NCBI GenBank assembly: GCA_021234155.1
Contig: JAJEKV010000013.1
Span: 3,797,871-3,861,870 of the forward strand
Direction of reading: 5' to 3'
DNA: 64,000 bases
Origin: Isoetes taiwanensis
Taxonomy: Eukaryota > Streptophyta > Lycopodiopsida > Isoetales > Isoetaceae
Below, in pieces: positions 11,747-24,502 of the stretch. The position numbers and the translations under genes are program-made. Positions within the stretch are counted from its first letter, which is position 1. Every line of letters begins with the position of its first letter. The notes beneath the pieces are model-generated. The model saw nothing but the letters and a program-made list of their open reading frames with translations, was not told the DNA's origin and did no database searches.

Positions 11747-13480
11747 TTCATTTTTGGGGGCCTTGTGTCAGTTGTTATTGATGGAATGGACCAGAAGAAG
11801 ACCACCCTACCACATTTTGTCAATGTGCCTAAGGATGCTGCTGAAGAAGATTTCATACATTTGCATGTTGTTGGTGCTATGGTATTTAATGGAAAACTAT
11901 CTTGCAAGGCATTTTTGAATTATCCAAACATTCATGCTGATCCAAATCTCACTATCACAATATTGAATAAGCTTCTTTCCAATCTAGAACATATACCACC
12001 GGTTTCAGATCTTGACTAGACAACACGACAAGGGAAAATAAGAATCAGGCGTTGTTTGCTTACTCTGCTATGCTAGTAGAGAAACAAATCTTCAAGAAGG
12101 TGAAGATTGGTTTCCTGCTTGTTGGTCATACACACGACCAAATTGATCAGATGTTCAGTAGGTTCTCTAAACGTCTTGCACGAAAAAAAGCTCTCAGCCT
12201 ACCAGCAATGATTGAGGTTATCCAAGATTCCTACAATCCTCGTCCAGACATCGAGTTGTTGGAAGAAACTTATGATTTCAAAGAATGGATTTTTCGAAGA
12301 GATCAACTGGTCATCGTGCTATTGAGCCCTTACGAAATATTACATTTCAAGCAGATCAAAATTTCACTTGTAGATGGTAGAGGGGGCCATCTTACAAGGA
12401 AAGAAATATGCCACATCTTTGCAAAGCGTGACCAAGTGTGTATTCAATTCATTCGCACCATCCCCAATACTAGTTCCATGCTCTCTGCAGAGCAAATGCC
12501 TCTAAAAAGCTTGAAAGAAATCACAAAGAGTAAAAAGGAGGGAAGAGCATTTGACTCAAGCAAATCATTGGATTTTATTGAGACAAGTATTCAGTCGTGC
12601 TCTAACCACTTTGGGGAGGCAGATGCTTTATGGTGGCCTCGCTTTTTTTTCTCAAGAACGTGATATTTTGCAAGCTTCATTACAAGGTCGAAGACCAGTT
12701 ACATTCAACTGGCCATCTAGGCAAACTCTCCCTGTGCAAGTTGATAATCAAGAGGAACATGTAGAGATATTGGCTAGCTCAGATGAAGATGACAAGAGTC
12801 ATGTACACCGCCCCAGACATACAAAGACAACAAGTTGCTCGAGTATACCGTTCGGTCCAGAGATTCGAGAAAGGAATGCTCGATGAAGATGACAGAGTCA
12901 TGTACAAGACGCACGCGCCACAACAAGTTGCTCGAGTATCCGGTTGATCTCGTAGATTCGTAAAAGGAATGCTCATAGCTGTCGGTGATAATGATGAGTC
13001 CGGGAAGCCGCTCGGCTAGCTAAAATCCTGGAGGTAACAAGAGAGGATGGAATTCCCACTCAACTAAAAGTGCACTGGATGAGAACAAATGCTGCCAGTG
13101 CTTTCAGTGGGAGTTATACTTTGGAGATGGTAAAAACAGGAGTGGGAAAGAGAGCAAAGTCCAAAGCAAGTACTGCTGTCATAGATCTATCTGAAGTGAA
13201 GGTTCTTGCATATGACTTTGTTCTGACTGCTGCTAATAAGTTACGTATGGTCACTCAAACTTTAATAAGGTCAGCATGTGGATTAGACAAACAACCTAGA
13301 AAGGTGGCCAAAAAAGATGATGATGAGGACTCACTTGTAGACAGTGAGGAAGAAGATCGTTCGAGTACATCCAGTTTTGAGAGTGAAGCTGAGGATGAAG
13401 GCTCAAGTGATCAGGGATTAAATGAGTCGGAGGATGAGATGCATCCTGATCTTGCTGCAAAATGTAAGTTTGTCCGATGA
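11747..13480 (+). pseudogene. DUF7869-type transposon gene, C-terminal half, frameshifted
   Basis: The first frame (to 12019) reads 'VVIDGMDQKKTTLPHFVNVP'. After a one-base shift it continues 'LDNTTRENKNQALFAYSAML' and 'IGFLLVGHTHDQIDQMFSRF', the LDN-x-x-xENKN and VGHTH-x-x-IDQ-x-FS signatures I associate with DUF7869. That domain is frequent in transposon-like genes of plants and animals and has no established chemistry. Near 12600 the frame shifts again, through an acidic 'SSDEDD' segment, a roughly 100-bp duplication, and a last open segment (13070-13480) with a Glu/Asp/Ser-rich tail. No start codon belongs to it. The N-terminal half is probably the similar-orientation fragment at 3.36-4.98 kb or has been lost. 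Confidence 0.6.
12786..12976. repeat. Two-copy ~100-bp tandem duplication
   Basis: The segment GAAGATGACAAGAGTCATG through AAAGGAATGCTC (12786-12882) is repeated with small indels at about 12884-12976. It lies within the acidic region of the DUF7869-type remnant and helps destroy its frame. Confidence 0.8.
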
Positions 13481-16400
13481 CTCAAACATGTAAAAAACAG
13501 AAAGAGCAGGTGATGACTGTCTGTCAAAATGTTCTATATTTTTGACAATTTTGTTCATAATTTTGTACAATTTTCACAACCATGAATATATCACTTCTTT
13601 GTCACTCTATTACCCTTGCTATTTTTTTAATTGCCCCTTTTTTGCTACACTTTATAAAAGTAATTATTTTTTGTTCTAGTTTAGGAGGATGAAAATTGCT
13701 ATTTGAAATTTTTGCATGAAAGTTATGTTCAATCAACCCCTCAAAAATGGTACCTAAATTACTTAAATTGTCACACCTGTCACAAAAAAATCTTAAAAAT
13801 GGACTTTTTTAAGGGAATTTTAGGGAATCTTTCAAAGATTCCTTTTGAAGTGCGTTTCCAGCAAATAAGTGCGTTTCATTTTAAACTTTGTTAAAGGAGT
13901 ATAAATATTTAAGTAGATCTTCGTAGTTGTTTTGAAAAAGTGGATGAATTAAAATCCCAATGTAAATGCGTATATGTCTATTGTATATCTCGGGTGCTCA
14001 CAGATATAGTGGAGAAACATGAGTTTAAAGTCATGTTTTACGGATTTAGCGCTTAGATCAGGAAGCTCCTTCACTTCGACTACCAAAAGAGGAAGCAAGG
14101 AAGCACAACTATAGCCCAAGATCAAAATGGAAGAGCAAGTACGAGGGAGAAACGACTGGAGGCCAAGCAAACCTTCGACTCCAAACACTTCCGGAAGTGC
14201 CCTGAAGTAGAAGACAGCTCGTCCACCCAATGTCAGAATAAGAGACAACACCGGTCATGTCAAGATCATCAGCGCTGCACCAGGACATCGTCAGGACGCA
14301 ACACTACATCTTGTGGCAGCAGCAACACTTGACGAACTTATGACACGAGTGAGGAACGCCCCGACATCAACGAGCCAACTAAGAAGACAACATCTCGACG
14401 ATCATAATTCCACCTTGTGGTAATATAGGGGAATGCGCTATGACACGTGGATTAGATGGAGATGCACTTACGAAAGGCACCGCGACGAGGAGATATGCCT
14501 TCAACAACTAGGTGATGGCTTCGTCAGGTACTCCTACCAGTAATTAGAAGAGAAGAAGCCGATCATATCTCCGACATGTGGCACGTCAAACGCCCAAGGT
14601 AGAAGCATTCGACACCTTAACGACAAGGATAGCAACTGAAGCACCTTCGGCAAAAAGAGAGTTCAAGATAATAGCCAGGCTATTCAACGACAAGAGTATA
14701 TCTAAGGCAGGTACTCCTTCAACTCAAGGGTCAAGCTGCGCAGATATAAGGATCCATCATCCCGACAACATAGCCAGCAGGGAGGAGAGCCATGATGCCT
14801 TACTTGCCAGAGAGACCGACATGCATAGAGGGACAAAAGTCGAGGCGAAAGCCGGAGAAGTGCTAGCAACCGACTTCTTCCACGAGCTCTCTAGAGGCAA
14901 GGGAGGATCAAACCGACGAAAGCACAATCAAAGCCACCGGAAGGTACCTCAAGACAAGAAGACAAAGATAGCTACTGTGGAACGTGATAACGTCCAAGCC
15001 ATGTGATCGAGGGGATCAAACAAGGAAGTTTGGAAGCTCGATGGAGAAGCAACTAGGCGAGGCGAGCCGATGACTTGCACGTGGACTTGCATGCAACTTG
15101 GTGAACCCAAGGATGGACGATTCAAAGAACAACTGCAGAAGAGAACAACTCCAGAGGAGTATAGCCAAAGGAATCGCGCACAGCCTCAAGAGACGCCTTC
15201 AAATAGCTTCAAGTATCATGAAGGAGGAACAATTACCGCACGAGAACAGGATCAGGAAGCAGACTGAAATGTCGAAGCATCAACGACCAGCATGCCTTTA
15301 GTTAGAATGGGATGCAAAGCGTGTTGTGCCATAGCCGACAAACATCGGAGGGCCCAAGTATATCACCAAGTTACCCCGGAGTACGAGCCGACGTACAAAT
15401 AGGAGGATATAGATCGTCAACAACATTGCACCGGGAGGAACACCGATGACATTGCCAAGGAGTAGGTGCGCAACTCGAAGGGAGGCACAAGGGGGACCTA
15501 ATAGCTCTAGTAGTAATTGTAATTATATAAGCTATATGTTTTGCATGTATAGCTCCCTTGTTATTCCTTCCCTTCCATAGCGTCACAGATCAAAGGAGGA
15601 GATGTCAGGCAAATTGCAGGGGTGAAGCAATCAACATCCTCAACACTCTTCGGGCAACACGATAACGACAACAGGACTCGACGTATGAGACATCGATGGA
15701 GTCGAAGAAACAATATCGGATACAGAGTCGTCCTTTAGCTGCCAAGACAAAAAGTTCAAGATGAAAGATCTTTTTCAACGGCGCCATCTTCAGGCTTTTG
15801 AAAAGCGGCATGGAAGATTCAAGTGATCAACTACGCCATCAAAGCCACCAGCAATGAGAGGCTTCTAACGAACAAAGTCAACCTCTACAGCAAGGAGGAG
15901 CCACCGTCAAGGAGACTGAAGTATCGAGCGACTCGGAAGAACGTTACCTTGCTACTTCAAGCAGGCAACGAGTGGATGAGCTTTTAGCAAGCTCAAGGAT
16001 CTAAGGCCATGGGGCCTAGTAGGTTAAATGTATGGATGGTAACATCCATATTGAGATTAGAAGGCATTTCCAGATATTCTCGCTGAAAGGATCGCCCCAA
16101 TATTGAGCTAAGCGTCAAGATTGGGAAGGAAATGCATAGGAGTAACTATAATTATACACGATTGTTAACAGACATCCAACGTATTGAAACCACTTGGTGA
16201 GATTGATCTCCTCGCTAAGAAGGAATCATTACTAGGATAATTGTTGACCATGTATAAATCTAGTACCTCCAAAAGAATAATCCAACCGAAAGAAAAGAAG
16301 TAATCTAACAAGTCCGGCCAACTTGTTACGATGACATCAATTCGATTGGTAGGAATATTCCAAGAGCTAAATAACTAAGAAAGGGGGAATCTCTAGAATA

Positions 16401-18025
16401 TAAAAGAATAGTACATGCAAAGTACATCTAAAATAAGAATTATAGTAATCAAATAGTCTTTTGAGACAAAAGGAATTGTCATGATGACAAAACCTTGTGG
16501 TTTAGAATTGTTCTAACTAAGTAGGTAACCCATAACTATATTGAAATAAATGATAACATAATATGTGCATCCATCTTAGATGGTTATATATGTCGACTAA
16601 GGCTAGTAAATTAATCGTTAAGTAAGAAGCGTTATAACCTCTTAAGGGGAGAGAATAGATATGACGCGTTGTGTACAACGTCATTGAAAGGGTCTTGGGA
16701 CCATTTTCCTTTCGAAGAAAGTGGGAGGGCTCAATCTTATGATTGAATGTACTTTGCATCGAATTGACCGAGTAGAATAGAGTTCACGGCAATGGCCGGG
16801 CGAATAGAGCGTAAAATAGATAGATACCTTAGTGTTCGGGGAGGCCTTCAACGTGCGGAGGACCGGACGTGGTAGCTAACTACACCAATGAAGTGGAGCA
16901 AAAGTATGGGAGCAATGCAACGACCAAGTCATCTCCAAATTACTCGACGCCGGCTCAATGGGTGGATGCGTCCTAGCCTTGGGTAAGGTGTACGCATGCA
17001 TTATAAGCTTTAATGTGTCTTATAGATAAGTTAAATATACATCCTAATAACTGCATAGAAATTGTTGTACGTATATGTATCAGAGGGAAATAAGTTAAAT
17101 AACAACGATAATGTGAGGTAGCATGTTAATTAATCCTTCGCAAGGATGCAATTCCTTCAAAGGATAGCTATATGACCTCGGGTCCTTATAAATATAAATA
17201 GGAAATAGAATTCAGATATACTTAAGTGCATCTTAGGGATATACTTCCAAGGATAATGCAGGACCCAAGGAAGAGAATAACAAGCACATCTAATTCTTGT
17301 GTATGATAATTAAAACCTTGTATATGATACAATAGGTCTAAATCAGGGTTATTGTTTAAATAATCGCGATCTAAAAATCGTTAAATATTGCAAAGCTTAG
17401 AGTAAATATAATTGTACTATCGGAAGTAATGTACCCGATACTATGATAATGTTAATTCTTAAACATTACCTTAGGGTAATTATGTTAATCACATGCGTTA
17501 AAGGAGCCAGCAAAAATCGGCTCAGGCATGTCGATTTGTGTTTAGATTAGTTTCATGTGTAGTTAAGATTAATCTACGCATGCAACCTATGCTTGGTATG
17601 GGTCGCATGCGTTGTTACCGATGATGAGACCACTACGGTGATCTCTAGGGCGTGGTGTAATGTCAATGTAGGCATGACCGCGTTTTCGCTTGGATGAGTG
17701 GAAGGTAGATTAGAAAGTCTACTTCTGTTCCACGGAAGTAGACGACCTCGAGAGAAAGGAGGTCATTCAGGAATGCATTGATAGGAAAAGCACCTCTAGC
17801 CCCATATATGCTTTGATAGGAGGAATCTGGCCTTCACGCCCATATACGGGAAGGACCTATCCTCCACGCTGGGCAACTAGGGTGTAGGCATGAGCGGCAT
17901 ATAGGCGCTGTCTCCACGGCCATAATGGAAGATTCACCCTCTTCCTACGCCGGGAGATTAGCCATGCATCCATGTAGATAGGTGGGGTGGTCACCATATA
18001 ACCAAAATTTTATTAATAATTAAAA
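13481..18025. other. Unassigned DNA, possible decayed retroelement
   Basis: 13.95-16.0 kb is richer in GC and in purine-rich codon-like text, with an open stretch at 14578-15006 that has no recognisable domain. 16.0-18.0 kb is non-coding. The phrase AAACATTACCTTAGGGTAAT near 17460 is an early, diverged copy of the repeat unit described at 18.1 kb. No gag, protease or polymerase motif was seen. Confidence 0.5.
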
Positions 18026-18145
18026 TGGTACTAACGTAGTGTCGACCTGCGGGCCAACAGAGCGCTCCGGAGGGCAAGGAGGTCGAGCTACGAAGACTTG
18101 CAACACAAATTTTGTTATAATGTGTTGCAAGGGATGAAGAGTACC
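18026..18145 (+). repeat. Left inverted-repeat end of a ~4.9-kb block
   Basis: Starts GTACTAACGTAGTGTCGACC and runs through GAAGACTTGCAACACAAATT. The same sequence, diverged, occurs in reverse orientation at 22770-22890. It includes an 11-bp-arm hairpin, CTTGCAACACA...TGTGTTGCAAG. Confidence 0.7.
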
Positions 18146-18640
18146 TTAGAAGTGTAAATTTTGTATGAAATTGATAAACTTTGATAAACTTAAATGTTGA
18201 AGGTTAATAATTACCTTGCGTGGATTAAGTTATGAAGTGATAAGTTAATTGGATAATGAAATAATACAGTAATGTCTTAAACATTACCTTAGAGTAATTC
18301 TAATAATTAAGATAGTAAGTATGTAATTATAGATATTGTAAAATTAATGCAGGATTTTAAGGGGCAAAGACTTGCAACACAAATTTTTGTTGGAATGTGT
18401 TGCAACGAAAGAAGAGTACATTAAATAATAATTGTATATGAAAGTGTTAAATTGTGATAAACTAAATGTTGTGATAACGGAGACTAATAAGTACCTTGTT
18501 TTATTAGAAGTTACGAATTGACAAGTTATTTGATAATGTGATGGCGTAATAATGATTTAAAAATATTACCTTAAGGTAATCTTAATAAATGTGTAAGTAT
18601 TATAGTAGTATATCGTATGCATCAGGTTGATTGCAGGTTA
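18096..18640. repeat. Two ~270-bp tandem units
   Basis: Both units begin GACTTGCAACACAAATTTT, continue with AAGAGTAC, then GTACCTTG or TTACCTTG and ATTACCTTA(G/A)(A/G)GTAAT. Starts are near 18096 and 18368. An older partial copy is near 17400-17480. Confidence 0.65.
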
Positions 18641-20640
18641 GGAAGATTCCAAGGTGGGGAGACCCACGATCTTTGCTGGACAACATCATTTCAAAGGTGG
18701 GGAGAATGTGGCGTTCCAAAGACAAAAGATCACGGTCCGGGGCGTATCTTTGTCTTCGCCCTAACGCCGCATTACCTAACCACCGACGGCATTACGCCAA
18801 CGTGTAGCCAAGTGGGTAGCCCCTAGGGGGCAACTTGCTAGGTATGTGCATGTATTAATGTGCACATTTACCAATGTGCACATTTATTAAGGTGCACACC
18901 TTTCCATGTGGGCACATTTTGCCACCTAGCCATTAAAGGCAAGTGGGCCCATTTCCAATTATCCCACATGCCTAAAGGGATAATTGGAAACCCTAGCCCT
19001 AACCCCTTGTCTATTTAGGTAGGAGAAACCCTAACTTGCCATTTTCGTCCCTAGGGTTCTAGAGCTCTGTTTTGGCTGCCCCAGGAGCCAAAACCGCCTC
19101 CCAGACTCTGCCCAAGAGAATTGCACCATTAGTTTCCCTTGATTCGAGCAGTTCAGTAGGATGGTCGAACTCAGGTCAGGAGGAGCAACTCATGGATCAG
19201 GTATGTAGTCGATTTAATGGTCTAAACCGTTTTCGGTCATTGTATCGGTGAGGTTTAGCCTATTAAATCGCCTTTAGCAGCTATCTAGATCTCTAGATAC
19301 CAGACTCTAACTAAAGAACCTAACTCTATGATATAGATTAGATCTTGTTCTTTAGTTCTTCTGTGATGTATATGGATGATGTATCTCTATGAACTCCTTG
19401 TATTGGGAAGGGGGGTAGAGACCTAAAGCTTGGTAGTAGATGCTCCTAGATTAGCCTCTCTAGCACACTATAGATTCGGCCTGTGCACAAGAACCACACC
19501 GGGTTGTGGGTGAAGGGGCCAGACTGGCTAAGAAGGAGGTTCATATTCTGACTCTTGAGCAGTCCCTCTGGTGTGTAAGGCCTACCGGGGATCATTGTGA
19601 CTAGGCCCAATAGCTTACCACTGAGTGCGGGTAAGGTATGGGCTCGACACCCGTGAAGTGGTGTTCACTTTCCATTGGGTTCAGTCGAGTACGGGCAGTG
19701 GCCCTCTAGTCACCCCGAAGTCAAAGATGTAGATCTGCGGAGGGAGTGATCCCTACCGCCCCATCGGGCCCGGGGAGATGAAACCCGAGGAATAGCCCTT
19801 TTGGCTATGCATCCCGGGCGGGATCGAGGTCCCAACACTTTTCAGCCCACTCGCAAAGTGTTGGGAGGAGGGGCGGATGGAGTGGACAACCCTATGCCAT
19901 GTTCTTATGCCCGCCAAATCCATTGCCATGAATTGCATGCGCAATGAACTCGAGACCAAGCTTGTCGGTCCATCCCGTGTAATGCGAGCCTTGGGTAGGA
20001 CTCCCTATGTGATGTGCTGATCTTTGTCTATGCAGATATGTGGTGAACCATCCTTCGTGATGGTCATGTGATGTTGATGTATGTACTACTGACATGTATG
20101 TTTACGCTTCCGCAGCTAGGTAGGCCCTGAGGGAGACGGGGTAAAATGACCCCTTCACTCTTCCCACTGGAACCCGTCACGGTTGCAGTGTCATGTGGAG
20201 GGCCCTGTATCGGCATGGAGCTGGTATGGGGGATGAACTCCTGTTTGTATACGGTGAGTGCACCGTATGCGAGTAGGGGACGTCACATCGGGAATGGAGA
20301 TCGAGGTCGATAGTGCTCCTTGGCATGTACTAGGTACGAATAAATGATCACTAATTGCGAATTGGTGAAGCTTTTGACCTTTCTGCATACTCTACATGTA
20401 GAAACTATAATTACATCTAGTGCATTCTTGGATAAAACAAATAGGATTACATCTATGAGAACATAATGGCACACCTAGTCTGTTCTCTTTCTATTTCCAG
20501 GGGTGTAGGCAATTGAAGCATGTGAGTTTATTTTCGCTCCTACCCAAATGGTCTACATGGCATATTTTCAAAAAAGTATACGCGTGCTCCATCAATCAGC
20601 TTGAGGTAATTATTAAAAATTGCATGCATGGAATGTATTG
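18630..20640 (+). mobile_element. LTR-retrotransposon-like unit A, non-coding
   Basis: A purine tract AAAGGTGGGGAGAA (18693-18706) is followed by TGTGGCG, the layout of a polypurine tract next to the TG start of an LTR. Downstream come CCCCTAGGGGGCAAC, a leader-like stretch with several CCCTA motifs, and TGTATTGGGAAGGGGGGTAG near 19400. A similar series occurs about 2.0-2.1 kb further on. No gag-pol reading frame is present, so this is a solo LTR, a LARD-type element or a remnant. Confidence 0.5.
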
Positions 20641-22769
20641 CAGGCATCATGCAGGTGTCCAAGGTGGGGAGGCTCATGATGCTGCGGACATCATCAATTG
20701 AAGGTGGGAAGATTGTGTTGTTCCAGCATAGTATACGATACAAATACGTATATTATACTGCCATGTCACTCGTACATGTCACCTTGATGACATGTAGTTG
20801 GAAACCATAAAGGGGCTGCACCCTAGGGGGCAACTTCCTATGTTGCACATGCCTATAAACATATGCATTTAACCCCTTTGCCACATGGCAAACCCCACAT
20901 GCCCTTTTAGCCCTAACCATAAAAGGGTCATGTAAAAGGAACAAAAGGGGAAACCCCAAACCTTTTCCATTTTCGCATTTCAGCTTCTTTAAGCCATTCC
21001 GGCCAAGCCAAGCTGCTATTTCGCATTGCCAGACGTCGTCAAGCCGGCTTTACACAACAGATCCTCAAGATTCCATTGCGTTTGCCTTGAACAGAAGCAT
21101 GACGCATTCTGAGGAGCTGGAGCAAGCCAAGATTCTAGTAAATCGCAATTCTGCTGTGCAATGCCGACTTTTAGTCTGACAATGAGCTAGTTTAGTTTGT
21201 TAGATTAGCCTTATAGGCCTTATAGATTATGAGATCACAAGCCCTAACAAAGGAATCCAGCTTTATGTTCATTACAACTTCGGTATCTATATGAAAGGCC
21301 ATTCTATGTGTCTGTGTATTCATGATACATAATGACTTATTCATTTTATTATATAGTTATGTTCCTTAATACCAACTTGTTTATTATTCTTAACTTCGTT
21401 CAAAATTTCGATATGGATAAAAAAAATCAAAGTGCCCATGAAAAAAGACCCTGTATAAATTTACACTCTAGGTAGATATATTAGATGTTATTCTGTATTT
21501 CAGTCTATGTTGATGATGCTCTATATTATGCGCACTCCTGTGTATTGGAAAGGGGGGTAGAGATCCTGGAACACATAATGGTAATGGAATCCATAGATAC
21601 CTGTTGATTATAGAGCCGATTTTCATGTTGAAGCTCGGATATCTCCTCTTGTAAGCAAGCAGACAAATTGACCATACACATAAATCATGACTTTGACAAA
21701 CATTCATGTAGAATCTAGGCAGTGAACAAGTACAACCTACAACAATATCATCAAATACATACTTGCAATGCTTCTATTTAAAGTAGATAATGTTTCACCT
21801 TGTGCTTGCTGTCGCACTAAAGTATGAAAATTGACACAACAACTTTACTAACCATTTTGTGTAAAACAGATTGCTACATTCTATGACACTTTACAATGGT
21901 CTATTTTAAATACTAAATTGTCAATTCAATGCAGAATTATCTCAAAGCAAATTCTTTTGCACATAGCTAAATCTCATTAGTCTAACTAATTATAAGGTTA
22001 TAAAGTGAACTATATATCAATATTTGATGCTACAATGGTGCAATGGCATCAGAAATTAGCTCCTTGCTGCGTATAAACAATCTATTAGATAGACACTTTA
22101 ATTACGTTTTACCATAACAATAGTGTTGCTTGACATGTATCATGCCTAGTTCCTCATTAGTTTGAACAAACTGAACAAATATAGTAAGCAGCTTCTAACA
22201 ATAATGGACTTGGGCAAGATAATGCTTTAATTCAAAGCATTTGCTCCCAAGCTTTGTAGGAATGAAATGCTTGTAATCACTCTATTCTATTCTATGGGCA
22301 ACTGTTGAAAATCTTGCAGGAGTTGCAGAAAAGAACTGAAGCAAAAAATATAGCTAGAAGAAGCAAGTAATGTGCTGAACATATTGAATGTATGCTGAAG
22401 GACCATAAGTTATATGGGCAACTGTTGAAAATCTTGCAAAAGTTGCAGAAAAGAACTGAAGCAAAAAATATAGCTAGTAGAAGCACGTAATGTGTTGAAG
22501 ATATTTAATGTGTGCTGAAGGACCATAAGTTTCTATTATTCAAAAAAAAGGGAGGTCCAAGAATGCCATGAAATAGGCCTCGTTCTACAACTTGATCTGC
22601 TTAAATGACTATTTAAGTTAATTATTATGATCACATCCCTTATTTCATAATTTATTATAGTAAGGTAATTTCTCAACCCCTTACTTATATTAACACTTCA
22701 TATTCACAAAACGTTTATAATTTTTCACACTTAATATTAACAAAGTTTTCAAAATTTTATAATCTAAAG
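20640..22769 (+). mobile_element. LTR-retrotransposon-like unit B, non-coding
   Basis: A diverged repeat of unit A: a GGTGTCCAAGGTGGGGAG-type entry, purine tract AAGGTGGGAAGAT then TGTGTTG (20714), CCCTAGGGGGCAACTT (20821), CCCTAACC motifs, and TGTATTGGAAAGGGGGGTAG (about 21540). A and B could be the two LTRs of one element, or tandem copies. The 3' part is AT-rich and includes the 120-bp duplication at 22.3 kb. Confidence 0.5.
22293..22532. repeat. Perfect-period 120-bp tandem duplication
   Basis: Two units, 22293-22412 and 22413-22532, beginning TATGGGCAACTGTTGAAAAT, differ at only about ten positions, so the duplication is young relative to its surroundings. Confidence 0.9.
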
Positions 22770-22890
22770 GCCCGTTTCGTCTACATGCAACACATTATGA
22801 CAAAATATGCGTTGCAAGTCTTCGCAGTGCGACCCTCCTGCCGTCTAGATGCTTCTATTGGCCTGCAGGTCCAACACTATGTTAGTACAC
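22770..22890 (-). repeat. Right inverted-repeat end of the same block
   Basis: Read on the minus strand it begins GTACTAACATAGTGTTGGAC and matches 18026-18145 over roughly 100 bp with substitutions and small indels, including the conserved TTGCAACxCAxATTTTGT hairpin core. Confidence 0.7.
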
Positions 22891-24502
22891 AGTTATAACT
22901 CATGTAAGACAAGAAGCGGTAAGAAGTTTCATGCTTTAAGATTACATGTAGACTTTCTTATAGATACATTGTGGAATTGGAAGATAGCACAGAAAGCAAT
23001 AGCAATTTGAATATCGTGGAGGACCCTGATAGCCTCCTTGAAAAAAAAATGTCTTATATTATGCGGCCATTATGATAAAGCAATTTTTTAAGGAAGGAAG
23101 GAAGGAAGGTATTTTTATCGTCCACGGAGACCAATCGGTCTATGGGAGATGCTAAATAGATAACAACCTAATTGTGAATCAAATCTTCTACCCTTTGCGT
23201 ATGTAGGAATTTATAATTGAAATAAAGAATCTAAATGGATTATATCATAAATAATTAGATGCCATATTTTGACCCTCTATATACTACAAGGCAATTGTAG
23301 TAAGGCTCCAGGATATAGACATTCTTCCGTGCATTTGGCGTTGCAAGGTACCACATTACTAGACATGAACAACAATTTTTTGTTTTTCTTTTTTTTTTCG
23401 AGGGATGTAGATTTTATTAATAATCGAAAAACACTACAAGCACGGGGGCGTTCATGTATATATCCAAGATCATTCTCCCATAGGCCGATTGGCCTCAGTG
23501 GACAATAAAAAATCATTCTCATTCTCATTCTTACAAAACAAAAACTCTCTGAGCACTCTCAAAGCATAAGGATGAACTAGTTGGCCTTAGGATCAACATG
23601 CCATGGGTGTGACCCATTCAATTCATCATAAAGTCCATATTGTTTGCAAATGTGAAAAATGGTATTAAAAAAACAAACAATTTTGTTTTCTCTTTATTTA
23701 AACTCTAAAGACTTTGTTGTTTCAAAGACATTTCAATATCCCATATAGTCTACTTCAAGCTTGTAAAAATTTTCATATAATTGTTGCATAAGGTCTAATC
23801 AAATGTGTATGTGCCAAGAGCCACAATTGCTAATGTGTTTTAAAGAACTCGTACAAACATGTCCAAAGGTCTTGCTTTCTATTCCACTCACTCAAAACCA
23901 TTCCAACTCTAACAAGGTGCTGCGCACGGAGGGTTGCCCTCTAGTGGCCTGAGGGTGTGTTTGCTTGTTTTTTTTTTTTCTTTTTATATGAGCAAGGATT
24001 TGCCCCCCTAGGGGCAACCCAAAAATTGCCACTGAATTAGGAAAATGAGGTAAGAAATCTTGCGTTCTTGGCTTGACAATAAACTTGACAATATGCAACA
24101 AGCTACTTGCATAATCCAGTTGCAACATAATGGTGGGGCAACATGTATCTAGTGATCCTCTAGACTGACCTGCTAATTGGCCTTCAAGAACCTCCAATGC
24201 GTACTAAATGCTCCGTCCTTAGTGCAATTGCAAGCTAGCCTAGAGGTATCTTCAATGGCCTGTTGACCTGTGTATTCTTAATTTGTTGCAGACTTTGTCA
24301 ACGTCTTTCTTAGAGGGATTAGCAATAAGAAATTTTAGCCACTCCAGCTAAGTACACTTGGAAATATGACCAACGAAGTTCTTGATAGTTATTTTCTTAA
24401 TCAAAATCATTTGGCACATTAGTCACATTGAACTGCACACTTGCGCATCATCCCCTGCTTAGAATAGTCGACCCAAGAGGAATATATAGTGGACCTGAAA
24501 TC
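22891..24502. other. Unassigned DNA with an inverted pair of a short repeat
   Basis: An (AAGG)n tract lies at 23090-23109. A 38-bp phrase (ATCGTCCACGGAGACCAATC...) at 23109-23147 is inverted at 23484-23523, and a third diverged copy lies at 25065-25100. A T-run followed by TCGAGGG (23388-23404) resembles the tail of a small retroposon on the minus strand. No gene was seen. Confidence 0.5.
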
